Source of the DNA: Microcoleus sp. EPA2
GTDB lineage: Bacteria; Cyanobacteriota; Cyanobacteriia; Cyanobacteriales; Microcoleaceae
Assembly (NCBI GenBank): GCA_020882975.1
Contig: JAHRFD010000008.1
Location: 140,889-204,888, forward strand
Length of the DNA stretch: 64,000 nucleotides
Reading direction: 5' to 3'
Under the pieces are notes generated by a model, which saw nothing but the letters and a program-made list of their open reading frames with translations, was not told the origin of the DNA and ran no database searches. The position numbers and the translations under genes are program-made. Shown one piece after another: positions 9,452 to 18,628 of this stretch (its first letter is position 1; every line of letters starts with the position of its first letter).

Positions 9452-9615
9452 TTGTGTCTTAAAAGAATGAGTTCAGTCGATCGCCACGTCATTGATTCGA
9501 TCGGACCAACAAGTGGGCGATCGTACCGACTTGCAAAGTGAATCTAAAGAAACAAGGAAAGTACAGCAACAACAACTAATCAAAATCTACAAGCTTAAAT
9601 TTAACAGATTTGAGT

Positions 9616-10215
9616 TCACCGCATAAACGAACCGACAACACCGTTCATATCCTCAGCCAAAGGATTTCCCATAGCCTTAAACTTCCACTCGCTACCTTCT
9701 CGATAAACTTCTCCCATTAACATATTTAATTTGCCCTCATAGGAAGGGTCATTTGACAAACGATAGCGAGCAATTTCTTTCCCAGTCGCATCCAAGGCTC
9801 TCACAAAAGCATTTTCTATCATGCCAAAATGCTGTTTTCTGTCCTTAGCATCATAAATATTCACTCCCAAAACTATTTTGTGATATTGTGGGGGTAAAGC
9901 ATTTAATTTGACAAATATTTGTTCGTCGTCTCCATCTCCGGCCCCGGTGAGATTGTCACCGGAGTGAACAACTGTTTTATCCTTTGATTCCAAATGACCG
10001 TAATAGATTACGTCGTCTTTGTAGTTCTTTAATTTACCGTTTTCTCCTAATAAAAGAGCGTAGGAATCTAAGTCGAAATTTGCCCCGCTGCTTCTACCGA
10101 AAAGACCTTGGCTAGCTTTCGACACATCCCATCCCAAAGCCATTGTCAGCCTGGATAAATCGTATTCACTTTTGCTCAGAACGATAGATTGTCCTTTGGT
10201 CAAGTTGATAGCCAT
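9616..10215 (-). CDS. TerD family protein (divergent)
   Basis: A 199-residue TerD-fold protein. TerD domains bind Ca2+ and belong to stress systems first described for tellurite resistance. The start MAINLTKGQSIVL and the calcium-site region NFDLDSYALLLGENGK are recognisable, followed by VVHSGDNLTGAGDGDDEQI and the terminal EWKFKAMG. Compared with the other two TerD genes here, it has a longer insertion after the first strand (SKASQGLFGRSSGA) and a different end. It is the third gene of a same-strand set (TerD, TerD-vWA, this gene), suggesting co-expression. Confidence 0.88.
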   Translation of the reverse strand: MAINLTKGQSIVLSKSEYDLSRLTMALGWDVSKASQGLFGRSSGANFDLDSYALLLGENGKLKNYKDDVIYYGHLESKDKTVVHSGDNLTGAGDGDDEQIFVKLNALPPQYHKIVLGVNIYDAKDRKQHFGMIENAFVRALDATGKEIARYRLSNDPSYEGKLNMLMGEVYREGSEWKFKAMGNPLAEDMNGVVGSFMR

Positions 10216-10289
10216 AGTTTTGTGATTTGGTTAAGGTAACAGTCAAGTTTCAAGATTGTCCAGTAGGAGATTTGATTAGCCTGTGAGGG

Positions 10290-11834
10290 CTAACTATAGG
10301 GTAAGAGATTTTTGAGTCGTGCTGATTTTACCCAGTTGGGATATTCTGTGGTCAGCAAATCGTATAATTCCTCGTCTGCAATACTTTCGGGGTCTTCTAC
10401 ACTGAAGAAATCTGCATTATCCAGGTGGCGATCGCCCATTTCATCAAGTTGCTCTAAAAAGCTAAAATCGCTGGCTGTAGCCCTAGAAAACCAGCCGCCA
10501 ACTCCCTTACGTTTGACATCTTTTCGCGATTTGCCGATCGCCATAAACTGCCAAAATAGAGGCTCATAAGACGACCATTGTAGCTGTTGTTTGGTTGCCG
10601 ACTCATCCGTAGTAGCTCCATCAGTGACAAACATCACATACACAGGTTTATCGGCGCTAATAGGTGCGTAGCGACTACCATCGCGAGAGTCAGGAAAATA
10701 GAAATTTCTGATTTCCTGCATCACTCTACCATAGTAAGTACCTCCTTCTAAAGGGTATCGTTTCAGTATATGATGGATGAAGTTGGGAAAATTTTCGATC
10801 GTCATATCCCCTGCATAGTAAGAGTTGATGCCAAACAAAAATATATCGATCGCTGCGTTGTCATCAAACCGACATCCCAAAGCCAAAATTTTCTCAGCCA
10901 AGCGCTGAATTTTTCCCGCACTGTACAGCGAAGACATAGAGACAGAAATATCCAAGCACAGCGCTACCTTAGCATCATGATTTGTGAGATTTGCTTTCTG
11001 AAGGGAGATATCAGCCTTCTTAACTAGATTGAAAATGTGCGGCGCTTTTTCCTCCAGTTTTTTTTCTAAGATTATAGCTTTCTGACTTTTGTTACTAACT
11101 TTGGGAGTTGCTAATTCAGTTATGGCTAATTCTGGTATTTTTAATTCAGGAATCACTACTTCTGGAATTTTTAATTCAGTAGCTGCTAATTCATTTATTG
11201 CTAATTCTGGAGGAGTAAAAGCTGAATTGTTTAGGTTAGTTTCTGGTTGATTATCTTCCTGTTTAAGCTCGACATAATATTTATCTACAAAACTTTTCAA
11301 ACCAGCATTGTATCCTTGTCCGACTGCCTGAAACCTCCACTTTTCGTTTTTTTTATATAACCTGCCAAACTCGACTGCTGTCTCTCCTGAAAAATGTTCT
11401 TGGAGATTGTAGCAAGCAAGTTCGCTATGGGTTTCGGAATTGTACAATCTAATAAAAGCATTGTGGATTTGGCTAAAGTTTTGATTTTTTGCCTGTGCTT
11501 CATGAATGGTGACGACAAAAATAATTTCCTGAATTGCTGGACTTATTTTATGCAAATCTACATTGATCGTCTCTTTGTCTCCTTGGTTTTTCCCAGTTTG
11601 GTGATTTCCTAAGTGGTGTACAGAGTCATCGAGGGAACGCAGATTATTGTAAAAGACAAAATATCTTTCCTGGGGAATTTTGCCCTCTGCACCCAACATG
11701 AATACAGAAGCATCTATATCATAGTTGTCTTTAGTTTTATTGAGTTGCCAGCCGAGGGCAAAGGAGACTTTTTGTAAATTAGGATGGGCGGGGAAAAGAT
11801 CAAATCTTTCGCCCTTACTTAATTGAATTCCCAT
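10290..11834 (-). CDS. TerD domain fused to a von Willebrand factor A domain
   Basis: I start the protein at MGIQLSKGERFDLF (514 residues), which aligns with the other TerD proteins; a start 36 bases upstream is possible. Residues 1-190 form a TerD domain (YDIDASVFMLGAEGK, HHLGNHQTGKNQGDKETI, WRFQAVGQGYNAGLKSFVDKYYV). A linker follows that is built of short near-repeats such as ELAINELAATELKIPE. From about residue 285 there is a vWA domain with a complete MIDAS: DISVSMS for DxSxS, then later Thr and Asp in FVTDGATTD. The vWA half resembles TerF/TerY-type proteins. A Ca2+- or metal-responsive stress role is inferred. Confidence 0.88.
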   Translation of the reverse strand: MGIQLSKGERFDLFPAHPNLQKVSFALGWQLNKTKDNYDIDASVFMLGAEGKIPQERYFVFYNNLRSLDDSVHHLGNHQTGKNQGDKETINVDLHKISPAIQEIIFVVTIHEAQAKNQNFSQIHNAFIRLYNSETHSELACYNLQEHFSGETAVEFGRLYKKNEKWRFQAVGQGYNAGLKSFVDKYYVELKQEDNQPETNLNNSAFTPPELAINELAATELKIPEVVIPELKIPELAITELATPKVSNKSQKAIILEKKLEEKAPHIFNLVKKADISLQKANLTNHDAKVALCLDISVSMSSLYSAGKIQRLAEKILALGCRFDDNAAIDIFLFGINSYYAGDMTIENFPNFIHHILKRYPLEGGTYYGRVMQEIRNFYFPDSRDGSRYAPISADKPVYVMFVTDGATTDESATKQQLQWSSYEPLFWQFMAIGKSRKDVKRKGVGGWFSRATASDFSFLEQLDEMGDRHLDNADFFSVEDPESIADEELYDLLTTEYPNWVKSARLKNLLPYS

Positions 11835-11933
11835 TAACTTTATCCTGTAATTAGTAGCATCTAGAACCAAGGGAAATATTCATAATTTTTCCCAAATTTC
11901 CCTTGATTTATTTAGCTGGATGCGATCGCCCTT

Positions 11934-12506
11934 TTATCCGGCATACTTGTCTACAAAGCTCTGCAAACCTGAATTGTAGCCTTGTCCGACAGCTTGGAAC
12001 CTCCACTCGCCATCTTTCTTGTAAAGTCTGCCAAATTCCACCGCAGTCTCCCTAGAAAAATCCTCATCCAAATCGTACTTAGTGACTTCTGTGTTAGTAG
12101 TAGTGTCGTAAATTCTGATAAAAGCATTCCGCACTTGGCCGAAGTTCTGGCGTCTCGATTCCGCTTCGTGGATGGTGACAACAAACACAATTTCTTGCAC
12201 CGCCGGATCGACTTTGGTTAAATCGACTGTCACTGTTTCATCATCGCCAAATCCTTCTCCGGTTCTGCTATCTCCCAGATGAACTACAGAAGTGTCTGGT
12301 GACTCTTTGTTGTTGTAAAAAACAAAGTATTTTTCGCTGGGAATTTTAGCATTGGCACCTAACATAAACACGGAAGCATCTAAATCAAATGCTGCACCGG
12401 TGTCTGTAGCATTGGTATCCCATCCCAAACCGATACCAGCACTTTTTAGCCCCGGTGCTTCTTTAGAGAGATTGATTCTGCCGCCTTTTTCCAAGTTGAT
12501 AGACAT
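11934..12506 (-). CDS. terD: TerD family protein
   Basis: A canonical 190-residue TerD. The start MSINLEKGGRINL is fixed by a good AGGAG Shine-Dalgarno sequence just upstream. The Ca2+-site segment is FDLDASVFMLGANAK, followed by VVHLGDSRTGEGFGDDET, the strand IVFVVTIHEAESR and the conserved end WRFQAVGQGYNSGLQSFVDKYAG. It is first in the same-strand set with the TerD-vWA and divergent TerD genes, separated from them by 99 and 74 bases. Precise role (tellurite, oxidative or phage stress) cannot be read from sequence. Confidence 0.92.
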   Translation of the reverse strand: MSINLEKGGRINLSKEAPGLKSAGIGLGWDTNATDTGAAFDLDASVFMLGANAKIPSEKYFVFYNNKESPDTSVVHLGDSRTGEGFGDDETVTVDLTKVDPAVQEIVFVVTIHEAESRRQNFGQVRNAFIRIYDTTTNTEVTKYDLDEDFSRETAVEFGRLYKKDGEWRFQAVGQGYNSGLQSFVDKYAG

Positions 12507-12647
12507 TTGCTCTCCTGTATGCAACATCTCTGATATTACTGCTAACAATTATACCATAAATTTTAAATGTCAAGTATAATATTTCCTGTCTTTAAAAGAT
12601 TGATTTAGGAGCGATCGCGCCCTCGCTACATAGCGACGTTATCTCAC

Positions 12648-13199
12648 TCATTCATCTTCCAAAGAAGCCAAAATCCGATCGACCGTTTCTTTAACCGTTA
12701 GATGGGTTGAATCCAGCCAATAACCGAGATGAGGAGTTTCGGTGCGGAGGATGCGATCGAATGCATAAACCATTGTTTCGTTGGCATATCCCGTCTTCGC
12801 TCTTGCTGTATCCCGTGCCGCTACAACCTCTGGCTGGGGACACAGAACAATCGCAGAAAACGGCACATCATGAAACCTGGCAATTACCTCAGCGAGTGCG
12901 GAACCAATGATAATATCTTGATACACAACCGTAAAGCCAGCCTGAAGATAGTGTCGCGCTGCCATTGCTGCCAGATGATAGCGCAGTTGAAGTTGCTGAT
13001 ATGCCTCTGCTGACAAATTTAACGCCATTTCCGCCTGCCCATTCACAATCATGCGGCGAAATATATCCCCGCGCAGGTGAACACTTTTGGGCAACCTTTC
13101 GGCAAGCGATTGGGCAACTGTTGATTTTCCAGCAGCCATGTTCCCAGTAATCAAAATAATTTGTGGTTGATGATTTGCAGGTTGTCGATCGCTATTCAT
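12648..13199 (-). CDS. P-loop kinase-like ATPase
   Basis: A 183-residue protein with Walker A GNMAAGKST at about residues 19-27, LRGDIFRR (typical of small-molecule phosphotransferases) and a downstream VVYQDIIIG strand. Overall layout resembles the AAA_33 / chloramphenicol-phosphotransferase-like or gluconate-kinase-like families. No substrate motif allows a firm choice. It is followed on the same strand by the def and protease genes' region but has its own spacing. Function unknown beyond ATP-dependent phosphoryl transfer. Confidence 0.75.
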   Translation of the reverse strand: MNSDRQPANHQPQIILITGNMAAGKSTVAQSLAERLPKSVHLRGDIFRRMIVNGQAEMALNLSAEAYQQLQLRYHLAAMAARHYLQAGFTVVYQDIIIGSALAEVIARFHDVPFSAIVLCPQPEVVAARDTARAKTGYANETMVYAFDRILRTETPHLGYWLDSTHLTVKETVDRILASLEDE

Positions 13200-13247
13200 A
13201 CTCTTTGTTATAGATTCAATGACGCTGTTACAAAAAACGAGTAAATC

Positions 13248-13808
13248 TCAAATGTGCTGACGGGTTTGTACTGAAGAAAGTAAATTAACAAATTGCTTTT
13301 GGTACTCATCTTCGCTCATCAGTTCTTTGGTGCTTTCCACCCTGTCTAAAAACACGATGCCATCTAAATGGTCGTGTTCGTGCTGAAAAATCCTAGCCAC
13401 AAAATCTGTCAATTCTTGTTGATGGAGTTTGCCATCTCTACTGGTGTATTCAATTTGAATCGATCGACTTCTCGGCACTAATCCCCGTATCCCCGGAATA
13501 CTCAAACAGCCTTCCCAGTCTTTGACTGTCTCTGTTGAACTCGCAATAATTCGAGGGTTAATCATGGCTGTGGGTTCCATGGTTGGTGCTTGGGGATACC
13601 GCTGATTGGGACGGGAGGCGACGACGAACAGCCGATCGCCCCTAGCGACTTGAGGGGCTGCAATCCCCACCCCGTGGGCGTGTTTTACTGTAGAGATTAA
13701 GTTGTCAATCAAATGTTGAATGCGCTCGTCCTGAATATTCTCTACAAATTGCGATCGCTGGCGCAATACAGGATTTCCTAATTGTGAAATTGGTAAGATT
13801 TCTGTCAT
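13248..13808 (-). CDS. def: Peptide deformylase
   Basis: Removes the formyl group from the N-terminal methionine of new proteins. I start at MTEILPISQLGNPVLR (186 residues), as in other deformylases; an in-frame start 45 bases upstream is less likely. All three motifs are present: GVGIAAPQ, EGCLS (metal ligand Cys) and HEHDH (two metal ligand His and catalytic Glu). The gene lies 47 bases after the protease gene on the same strand. Confidence 0.95.
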   Translation of the reverse strand: MTEILPISQLGNPVLRQRSQFVENIQDERIQHLIDNLISTVKHAHGVGIAAPQVARGDRLFVVASRPNQRYPQAPTMEPTAMINPRIIASSTETVKDWEGCLSIPGIRGLVPRSRSIQIEYTSRDGKLHQQELTDFVARIFQHEHDHLDGIVFLDRVESTKELMSEDEYQKQFVNLLSSVQTRQHI

Positions 13809-13855
13809 TTTTATTTTTTGTTGGTTATTATTCCTACTGTCAACTGTGAACAAAA

Positions 13856-15094
13856 TTATCGAACTTTTTGCACGGGGAGACTGCCTGGTTTCACACTCAA
13901 TTTTAGTATTTCACCATTGCGATTAATCTCCATTTGCAAAATCCCACCCACCCTAGCATTTTGTACGAATTCCTGAACAGCTTCCGACTGAATAATCGGC
14001 TGATTGTTAATCTTTTGAATCACATCCCCAGCCCGCAAACCAGATGCAGCGGCGGGAGAAGCAGGCACCACACTAATAATAGCCACACCCCGATCGACTG
14101 TAACTCGAAGGCTGCTGTTACCGTTTTTATTAATTTGCTCCTTCACTTCAGGAGTTAGCGTCGCCATTTCAATGCCCAAATAAGCGTGTTCGACTTTACC
14201 CGTCGCAATCAGTTCCTTCGCAACTTCTTGAGCCGCCTTAATGGGAATTGCAAACCCCAATCCTTGAGCACCTTGAATAATTGCTGTATTCATGCCGATC
14301 ACTTCCCCGGCAGAATTCAGCAGTGGGCCACCGGAATTCCCCGGATTAATCGCAGCGTCTGTTTGAATAAAACCGATTCGCTTGTCAGGTACGCCCACGT
14401 CAGTGCTCGATCGCCCCGTAGCGCTAATAATCCCCGCTGTCACTGAATTGTCCAAACCCAAAGGATTACCGATCGCGATCGCCCATTCCCCAGACAGCAG
14501 TTTATCAGAATCGCCGATCGTCACCACAGGCACCTGATTCGCCTCAATCTTCACCACCGCCACATCCGTCACCCCATCCGCCCCCAACACGCGCCCCTGA
14601 AAACTGCGGCCGTCCCTGAGAGTTACACTTACTGTATCAGCGCCGTCTACAACGTGAGCGTTAGTGAGAATCAGGCCATCAGAACCAATGACAAAACCCG
14701 AACCAGTACCCCGTTCCACCCCGCCACGGCCGCGTGAATTCGGATCTTGGCCAAAAAAATCCTCCGGTGATATCCCTCGATTTCCCGCTTTCACCTTGCG
14801 GGAAGCATCGATCCGCACCACTGTCGGACCAACTTTTTGCACCGCAGCCACAATAAAATTGACATTAGCGGGATTCCCCGACAGGGAATTCGGTGGCAAG
14901 ACTTTGCCCGCTTGAGGCTTAGTATTCAGAGGGAGTTGTAATTTCGGTTCCAGCGTCCTTGGTGGTGCGCCAGAATTTGCAGGTAATCGGGAAGCCGTCA
15001 GACGATCGCCCAACATGGCGGCCCCAGCTCCCGTCACCAGCAGTAATATGTAGATTGCCGGTTGCTTCCAAAATTTGCCAGTAGAACTCTTCAT
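13856..15094 (-). CDS. HtrA/Deg family serine protease with PDZ domain
   Basis: Envelope or periplasmic quality-control protease. The start [12 protein letters not shown] (412 residues) places one N-terminal hydrophobic segment (about 12-28) directly after a basic stretch, as expected for an anchor or signal. The trypsin-like domain has a full catalytic triad: His147 in TNAHVVDG, Asp177 in GVTDVAVVK, Ser254 in NPGNSGGP. A single PDZ domain follows from about residue 310 ([16 protein letters not shown]). It belongs to the cyanobacterial HhoA/HhoB/HtrA set; I cannot tell which member. Confidence 0.92.
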   Translation of the reverse strand: MKSSTGKFWKQPAIYILLLVTGAGAAMLGDRLTASRLPANSGAPPRTLEPKLQLPLNTKPQAGKVLPPNSLSGNPANVNFIVAAVQKVGPTVVRIDASRKVKAGNRGISPEDFFGQDPNSRGRGGVERGTGSGFVIGSDGLILTNAHVVDGADTVSVTLRDGRSFQGRVLGADGVTDVAVVKIEANQVPVVTIGDSDKLLSGEWAIAIGNPLGLDNSVTAGIISATGRSSTDVGVPDKRIGFIQTDAAINPGNSGGPLLNSAGEVIGMNTAIIQGAQGLGFAIPIKAAQEVAKELIATGKVEHAYLGIEMATLTPEVKEQINKNGNSSLRVTVDRGVAIISVVPASPAAASGLRAGDVIQKINNQPIIQSEAVQEFVQNARVGGILQMEINRNGEILKLSVKPGSLPVQKVR

Positions 15095-15275
15095 CGCGAC
15101 GTTTTTAGGGTTTTTTGCCAAATCAAAATATTTGCAGAGCTGATTCCCGATACCTGTTAGCCTCCTAGTGGCCACAGAATTTTACAGAATTTTGGGGCGA
15201 TCGGCAGACTCCATTAACTATACCGCCCGGAAGTCCCGTTCTATAATTGTACTCAATTTAGCGGTGGCATGAGAG

Positions 15276-15410
15276 ATGGAAGCAAGCAACTTTACTACCC
15301 CAGAAGGTAAGATTTATCATGTCGATCTAGGATTGAAGCATTTTGCAATCCTCCGGCCACAGACAATGTGGATCGATCAACCTCCCAAATCGCCAATTCG
15401 ATTAAACTGA
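15276..15410 (+). CDS. Tiny hypothetical ORF just upstream of dnaA
   Basis: A 44-codon ORF begins MEASNFTTPEGKIYHVDLG, with the purine stretch GAGAG directly before the ATG, and ends 54 bases before dnaA. I recognise no family. It could be a leader peptide, a gene remnant or chance. Its position inside the dnaA promoter region makes it worth recording. Confidence 0.25.
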   Translation: MEASNFTTPEGKIYHVDLGLKHFAILRPQTMWIDQPPKSPIRLN

Positions 15411-15464
15411 GTTTTCCAGAACAAAAATTCGATCTCTATAAATGCCTAGCAGCAAAGGTGAGCA

Positions 15465-16838
15465 GTGGAAATTCCCCTCGAAAGTCTGTGGAATCAGATA
15501 CTTGAACGTCTCCAGGTACAACTGAGCAGACCTAGTTTTGAGACGTGGATCAAAACAGCCAAAGCCGAACAACTCGAAAATAACTGTTTGATCGTCAGCA
15601 CTCCCAACCCCTTTGCTCGCAATTGGTTGCAGAAATATTACGTCAAAATCATCGCCGATGCAGTCTACGACATTCTCGGCTATAAAGTAGACATTTACTT
15701 GACAATTGCTGGGGGGACTGAAACCGAAGGCCACGGCGGACAAGGACTGATTTGGCCATCTCCCATCGGCCCCGATGTCCCCGAAAGCCACTCCCTCCAT
15801 CCCCCCAAACCAGCCAATCTCAACCCCAAATACCTATTTTCCCGTTTTGTGGTCGGTTCCAACAACCGCATGGCTCACGCAGCATCCCTAGCGGTAGCCG
15901 AGTCTCCGGGCCGAGAATTCAATCCCCTATTTTTGTGCGGCGGTGTCGGTTTGGGCAAAACTCATCTCATGCAGGCGATCGGTCATTATCGCTTAGAAAT
16001 TGACCCTAACGCCAAGATTTTCTACGTTTCTACTGAAAAATTTACCAACGATTTAATTGCAGCAATTCGCAAAGATAGTATGCAAACTTTCCGCGATCAT
16101 TATCGCGCAGCCGATGTTTTATTAGTAGATGATATTCAATTTATTGAAGGCAAAGAATACACTCAAGAAGAATTTTTTCACACTTTTAATACTTTGCATG
16201 AAGCTGGCAATCAAGTAGTTTTAGCTTCCGATCGCCCACCGCAACAAATACCCCGTTTGCAAGAGCGTTTATGTTCGCGATTTTCCATGGGGTTAATTGC
16301 CGATATTCAGTTGCCAGACTTGGAAACACGCATGGCCATTTTGCAGAAAAAAGCAGAATATGAAAATATGCGGTTGCCGCGAGATGTGATAGAATATATT
16401 GCTTCTAGCTATACTTCCAATGTGCGCGAATTAGAAGGAGCTTTGATTCGGGCCGTCGCCTATCTTTCAATTACGGATTTACCGATGACTGTGGAAAATA
16501 TAGCCCCGGTTTTGAATCCCCAAACTGAAAGTGTAGAAGCAAAGCCCGATGCGGTAATCGCAGTAGTTGCCGATTTTTTTGAGGTCTCAGTTGAAGATTT
16601 GAAAGGCAATTCTCGGAAGCGAGAAATTAGCTTTGCTCGTCAAATAGGTATGTATTTAATCCGGCAACACACTGGTTTGAGTTTGCCGAAAGTTGGTGAA
16701 GTTTTCGGCGGGAAAGACCATACCACTGTGCTTTATAGTTGTGATAAAATTGCTCAGTTGCGGAACACAGACCCAAATTTGTCTCAAACCTTGCGTCAAT
16801 TGAGCGATCGTATTAACGCGATCAGCCGTAAAACTTGA
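15465..16838 (+). CDS. dnaA: Chromosomal replication initiator protein DnaA
   Basis: ATP-dependent initiator that binds DnaA boxes and melts the origin. The 457-residue protein starts at GTG with a strong AAGGTGAG site. Domain I ([16 protein letters not shown]) is followed by a short variable domain II. The AAA+ core has Walker [13 protein letters not shown] and Walker [12 protein letters not shown]. Domain IV has the DNA-binding signature near [15 protein letters not shown]. dnaN follows after the origin region in the same orientation. Confidence 0.97.
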   Translation: MEIPLESLWNQILERLQVQLSRPSFETWIKTAKAEQLENNCLIVSTPNPFARNWLQKYYVKIIADAVYDILGYKVDIYLTIAGGTETEGHGGQGLIWPSPIGPDVPESHSLHPPKPANLNPKYLFSRFVVGSNNRMAHAASLAVAESPGREFNPLFLCGGVGLGKTHLMQAIGHYRLEIDPNAKIFYVSTEKFTNDLIAAIRKDSMQTFRDHYRAADVLLVDDIQFIEGKEYTQEEFFHTFNTLHEAGNQVVLASDRPPQQIPRLQERLCSRFSMGLIADIQLPDLETRMAILQKKAEYENMRLPRDVIEYIASSYTSNVRELEGALIRAVAYLSITDLPMTVENIAPVLNPQTESVEAKPDAVIAVVADFFEVSVEDLKGNSRKREISFARQIGMYLIRQHTGLSLPKVGEVFGGKDHTTVLYSCDKIAQLRNTDPNLSQTLRQLSDRINAISRKT

Positions 16839-17207
16839 GCAGAAGTTAGCTGTGGAAAAACCTGTGGACAAAGAACCCTGAATTTGTGGAAAAGATTAGT
16901 ATTTGCTTGTATAAAAATTTCCATCGCAGCAAGGGCGATCGACTATTTAGCAACTTTTCCACAAGTTTTCCACAGGGTATAATCAATAAAAAAGTAGATC
17001 CAGTAATCCTTTCGCACTTTTTTCCACAGTATACACCGTGCGATCGACCAAAAAATTAACTAAAAAAATTAAAACCATTATCCCCCACACGCCCCACCTC
17101 CAGAAAACCCAGCCCCAGCCCCAAGCTAAAAATCCTGGGGATTCCCCACCGACTTTCTGTGATAGGATTTGTTTCTATCTCAAATCCGGTTAATTAACCT
17201 TCATCTC
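16839..17207 (+). other. Probable chromosomal origin oriC (dnaA-dnaN spacer)
   Basis: Six DnaA boxes lie here. Three are on the minus strand: 16851-16859 and 16885-16893 are perfect TTTTCCACA read in reverse, and 16863-16871 has one mismatch. Three perfect TTTTCCACA are on the plus strand at 16955-16963, 16966-16974 and 17020-17028. The two groups point toward each other across an AT-rich stretch (about 16894-16954) that could be the unwinding element. The dnaN promoter must lie toward the right end. Location between dnaA and dnaN is the classic bacterial origin site. Confidence 0.85.
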
Positions 17208-18347
17208 ATGAAATTGGTTTGCACCCAAAGTGACCTCAACGCCAACCTCTCGTTGGTAAGCCGGGCCGTTCCCTCTCGCCCGACACATCCCGTACTAGCC
17301 AACGTGCTCTTAGTAGCGGATGAGGAAAATCAACGGGTTAGCTTGACAGCTTTCGATCTAAGTTTAGGCATCCGTACCAGCTTTCCAGCAGCAGTGACAG
17401 GTGGCGGAAGTTTTACCATACCCGCTAAATTACTCAACGACATTGTTTCCCGACTCCCAGATGGAGAGATTACTTTAGAAGACGAAGCAGGAGACACCGT
17501 AGCATATCTCACTTGCAGTTCTGGCAGTTACCAAGTCAGAGGTATGGGCCCAGAAGAATTCCCAGAATTGCCGGCCATTGAAGAAGGCACAATCCTCAAT
17601 TTGCCCCCAGAAGCTTTAATTGAAGGACTCAAAGGAACTTTGTTTGCTACTAGCCCTGACGAAGCAAAACAGGTACTAGCAGGAGTGCATTTAAAGGTAC
17701 TAAAAGATTGTCTAGAATTTGCAGCTACAGACGGCCACAGATTAGCAGTAGTTCAAACTGCGAATGAAAAATCTGAAGGGGAAGAAACAGAAAAGGAATT
17801 TGAGGTTACAGTTCCAGCTAAGGCCTTGCGGGAAGTAGAAAGAATGCTAGTCATGCGACAGTGGACTGAACCTGTCACCCTGCATTTTGAACAGGGTCAA
17901 GTTGTGTTTGAATGGGCAGACCAACGGTTGACAACTCGCACCTTGGAAGGGCAGTATCCAGCCTATCGCCAGTTAATTCCGCCTTCCTTTGAGAGGCAAA
18001 TTACAATGGATAGGCGAGCTTTCTTATCCGCAGTAGAAAGAATAGCTGTTTTTGCAGACCAAAAAAATAATATTCTCAAATGCAGTATCGACTCCGTGAA
18101 TCAGGAAATCACTTTGTCGGTAGATGCTAAAGATGTCGGTAGTGGCAAAGAGTCAATGCCCGCGCAAATTTCGGGAGACAGCATAGATATCGCGTTCAAT
18201 GTCAAGTATTTAATTGACATTTTGAAAACGGCTCAATCCCCAGAAATTCAACTGCAATTAAATGGTGCTTTGGCCCCCGTAATTTTTCAGCCTTTGGGCG
18301 GAGTCAATGCTACTTTCTTGGTAATGCCTGTTCAGCTAAGAGCTTAA
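17208..18347 (+). CDS. dnaN: DNA polymerase III beta subunit (sliding clamp)
   Basis: Processivity clamp for DNA polymerase III. I start at MKLVCTQSDLNANLSLVSRAV (379 residues), the usual clamp N-terminus; a TTG-type start 39 bases upstream is not needed. The three clamp domains follow in order, and the C-terminus (PLGGVNATFLVMPVQLRA) corresponds to the conserved MPMRL end. It lies downstream of dnaA and the origin. Confidence 0.96.
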   Translation: MKLVCTQSDLNANLSLVSRAVPSRPTHPVLANVLLVADEENQRVSLTAFDLSLGIRTSFPAAVTGGGSFTIPAKLLNDIVSRLPDGEITLEDEAGDTVAYLTCSSGSYQVRGMGPEEFPELPAIEEGTILNLPPEALIEGLKGTLFATSPDEAKQVLAGVHLKVLKDCLEFAATDGHRLAVVQTANEKSEGEETEKEFEVTVPAKALREVERMLVMRQWTEPVTLHFEQGQVVFEWADQRLTTRTLEGQYPAYRQLIPPSFERQITMDRRAFLSAVERIAVFADQKNNILKCSIDSVNQEITLSVDAKDVGSGKESMPAQISGDSIDIAFNVKYLIDILKTAQSPEIQLQLNGALAPVIFQPLGGVNATFLVMPVQLRA

Positions 18348-18374
18348 AAAGAGTCATTAGTATTCCTGGACGCA

Positions 18375-18441
18375 AAAAACCCGGTTTCTTCCAAAAATAG
18401 TCGATTTTTTCGACAAATATTCACGCAGAAACCGGGTTTTT
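18375..18441 (+). terminator. Long palindrome after dnaN, terminator-like
   Basis: Perfect 15-bp arms AAAAACCCGGTTTCT (18375-18389) and AGAAACCGGGTTTTT (18427-18441) flank a 37-base loop. It begins 27 bases after the dnaN stop and ends in a T-run on either strand. The same motif is a common dispersed palindrome in cyanobacteria. Confidence 0.7.
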
Positions 18442-18628
18442 GACCCCCCATGCGTAAGTCCTCATTAGTTAGCAGTCATATCATTTCTGGTTGCATAGGA
18501 ATGATTTAACCACAGAGAACACAGAGGACACAGAGGGAGAAAATAGAGATTTTAATAATTCAGATGCTACCGGATTTGATATCATTAGTCGTTAGTAATT
18601 TGCCACCTATAACCACTGACTTTTTGCT

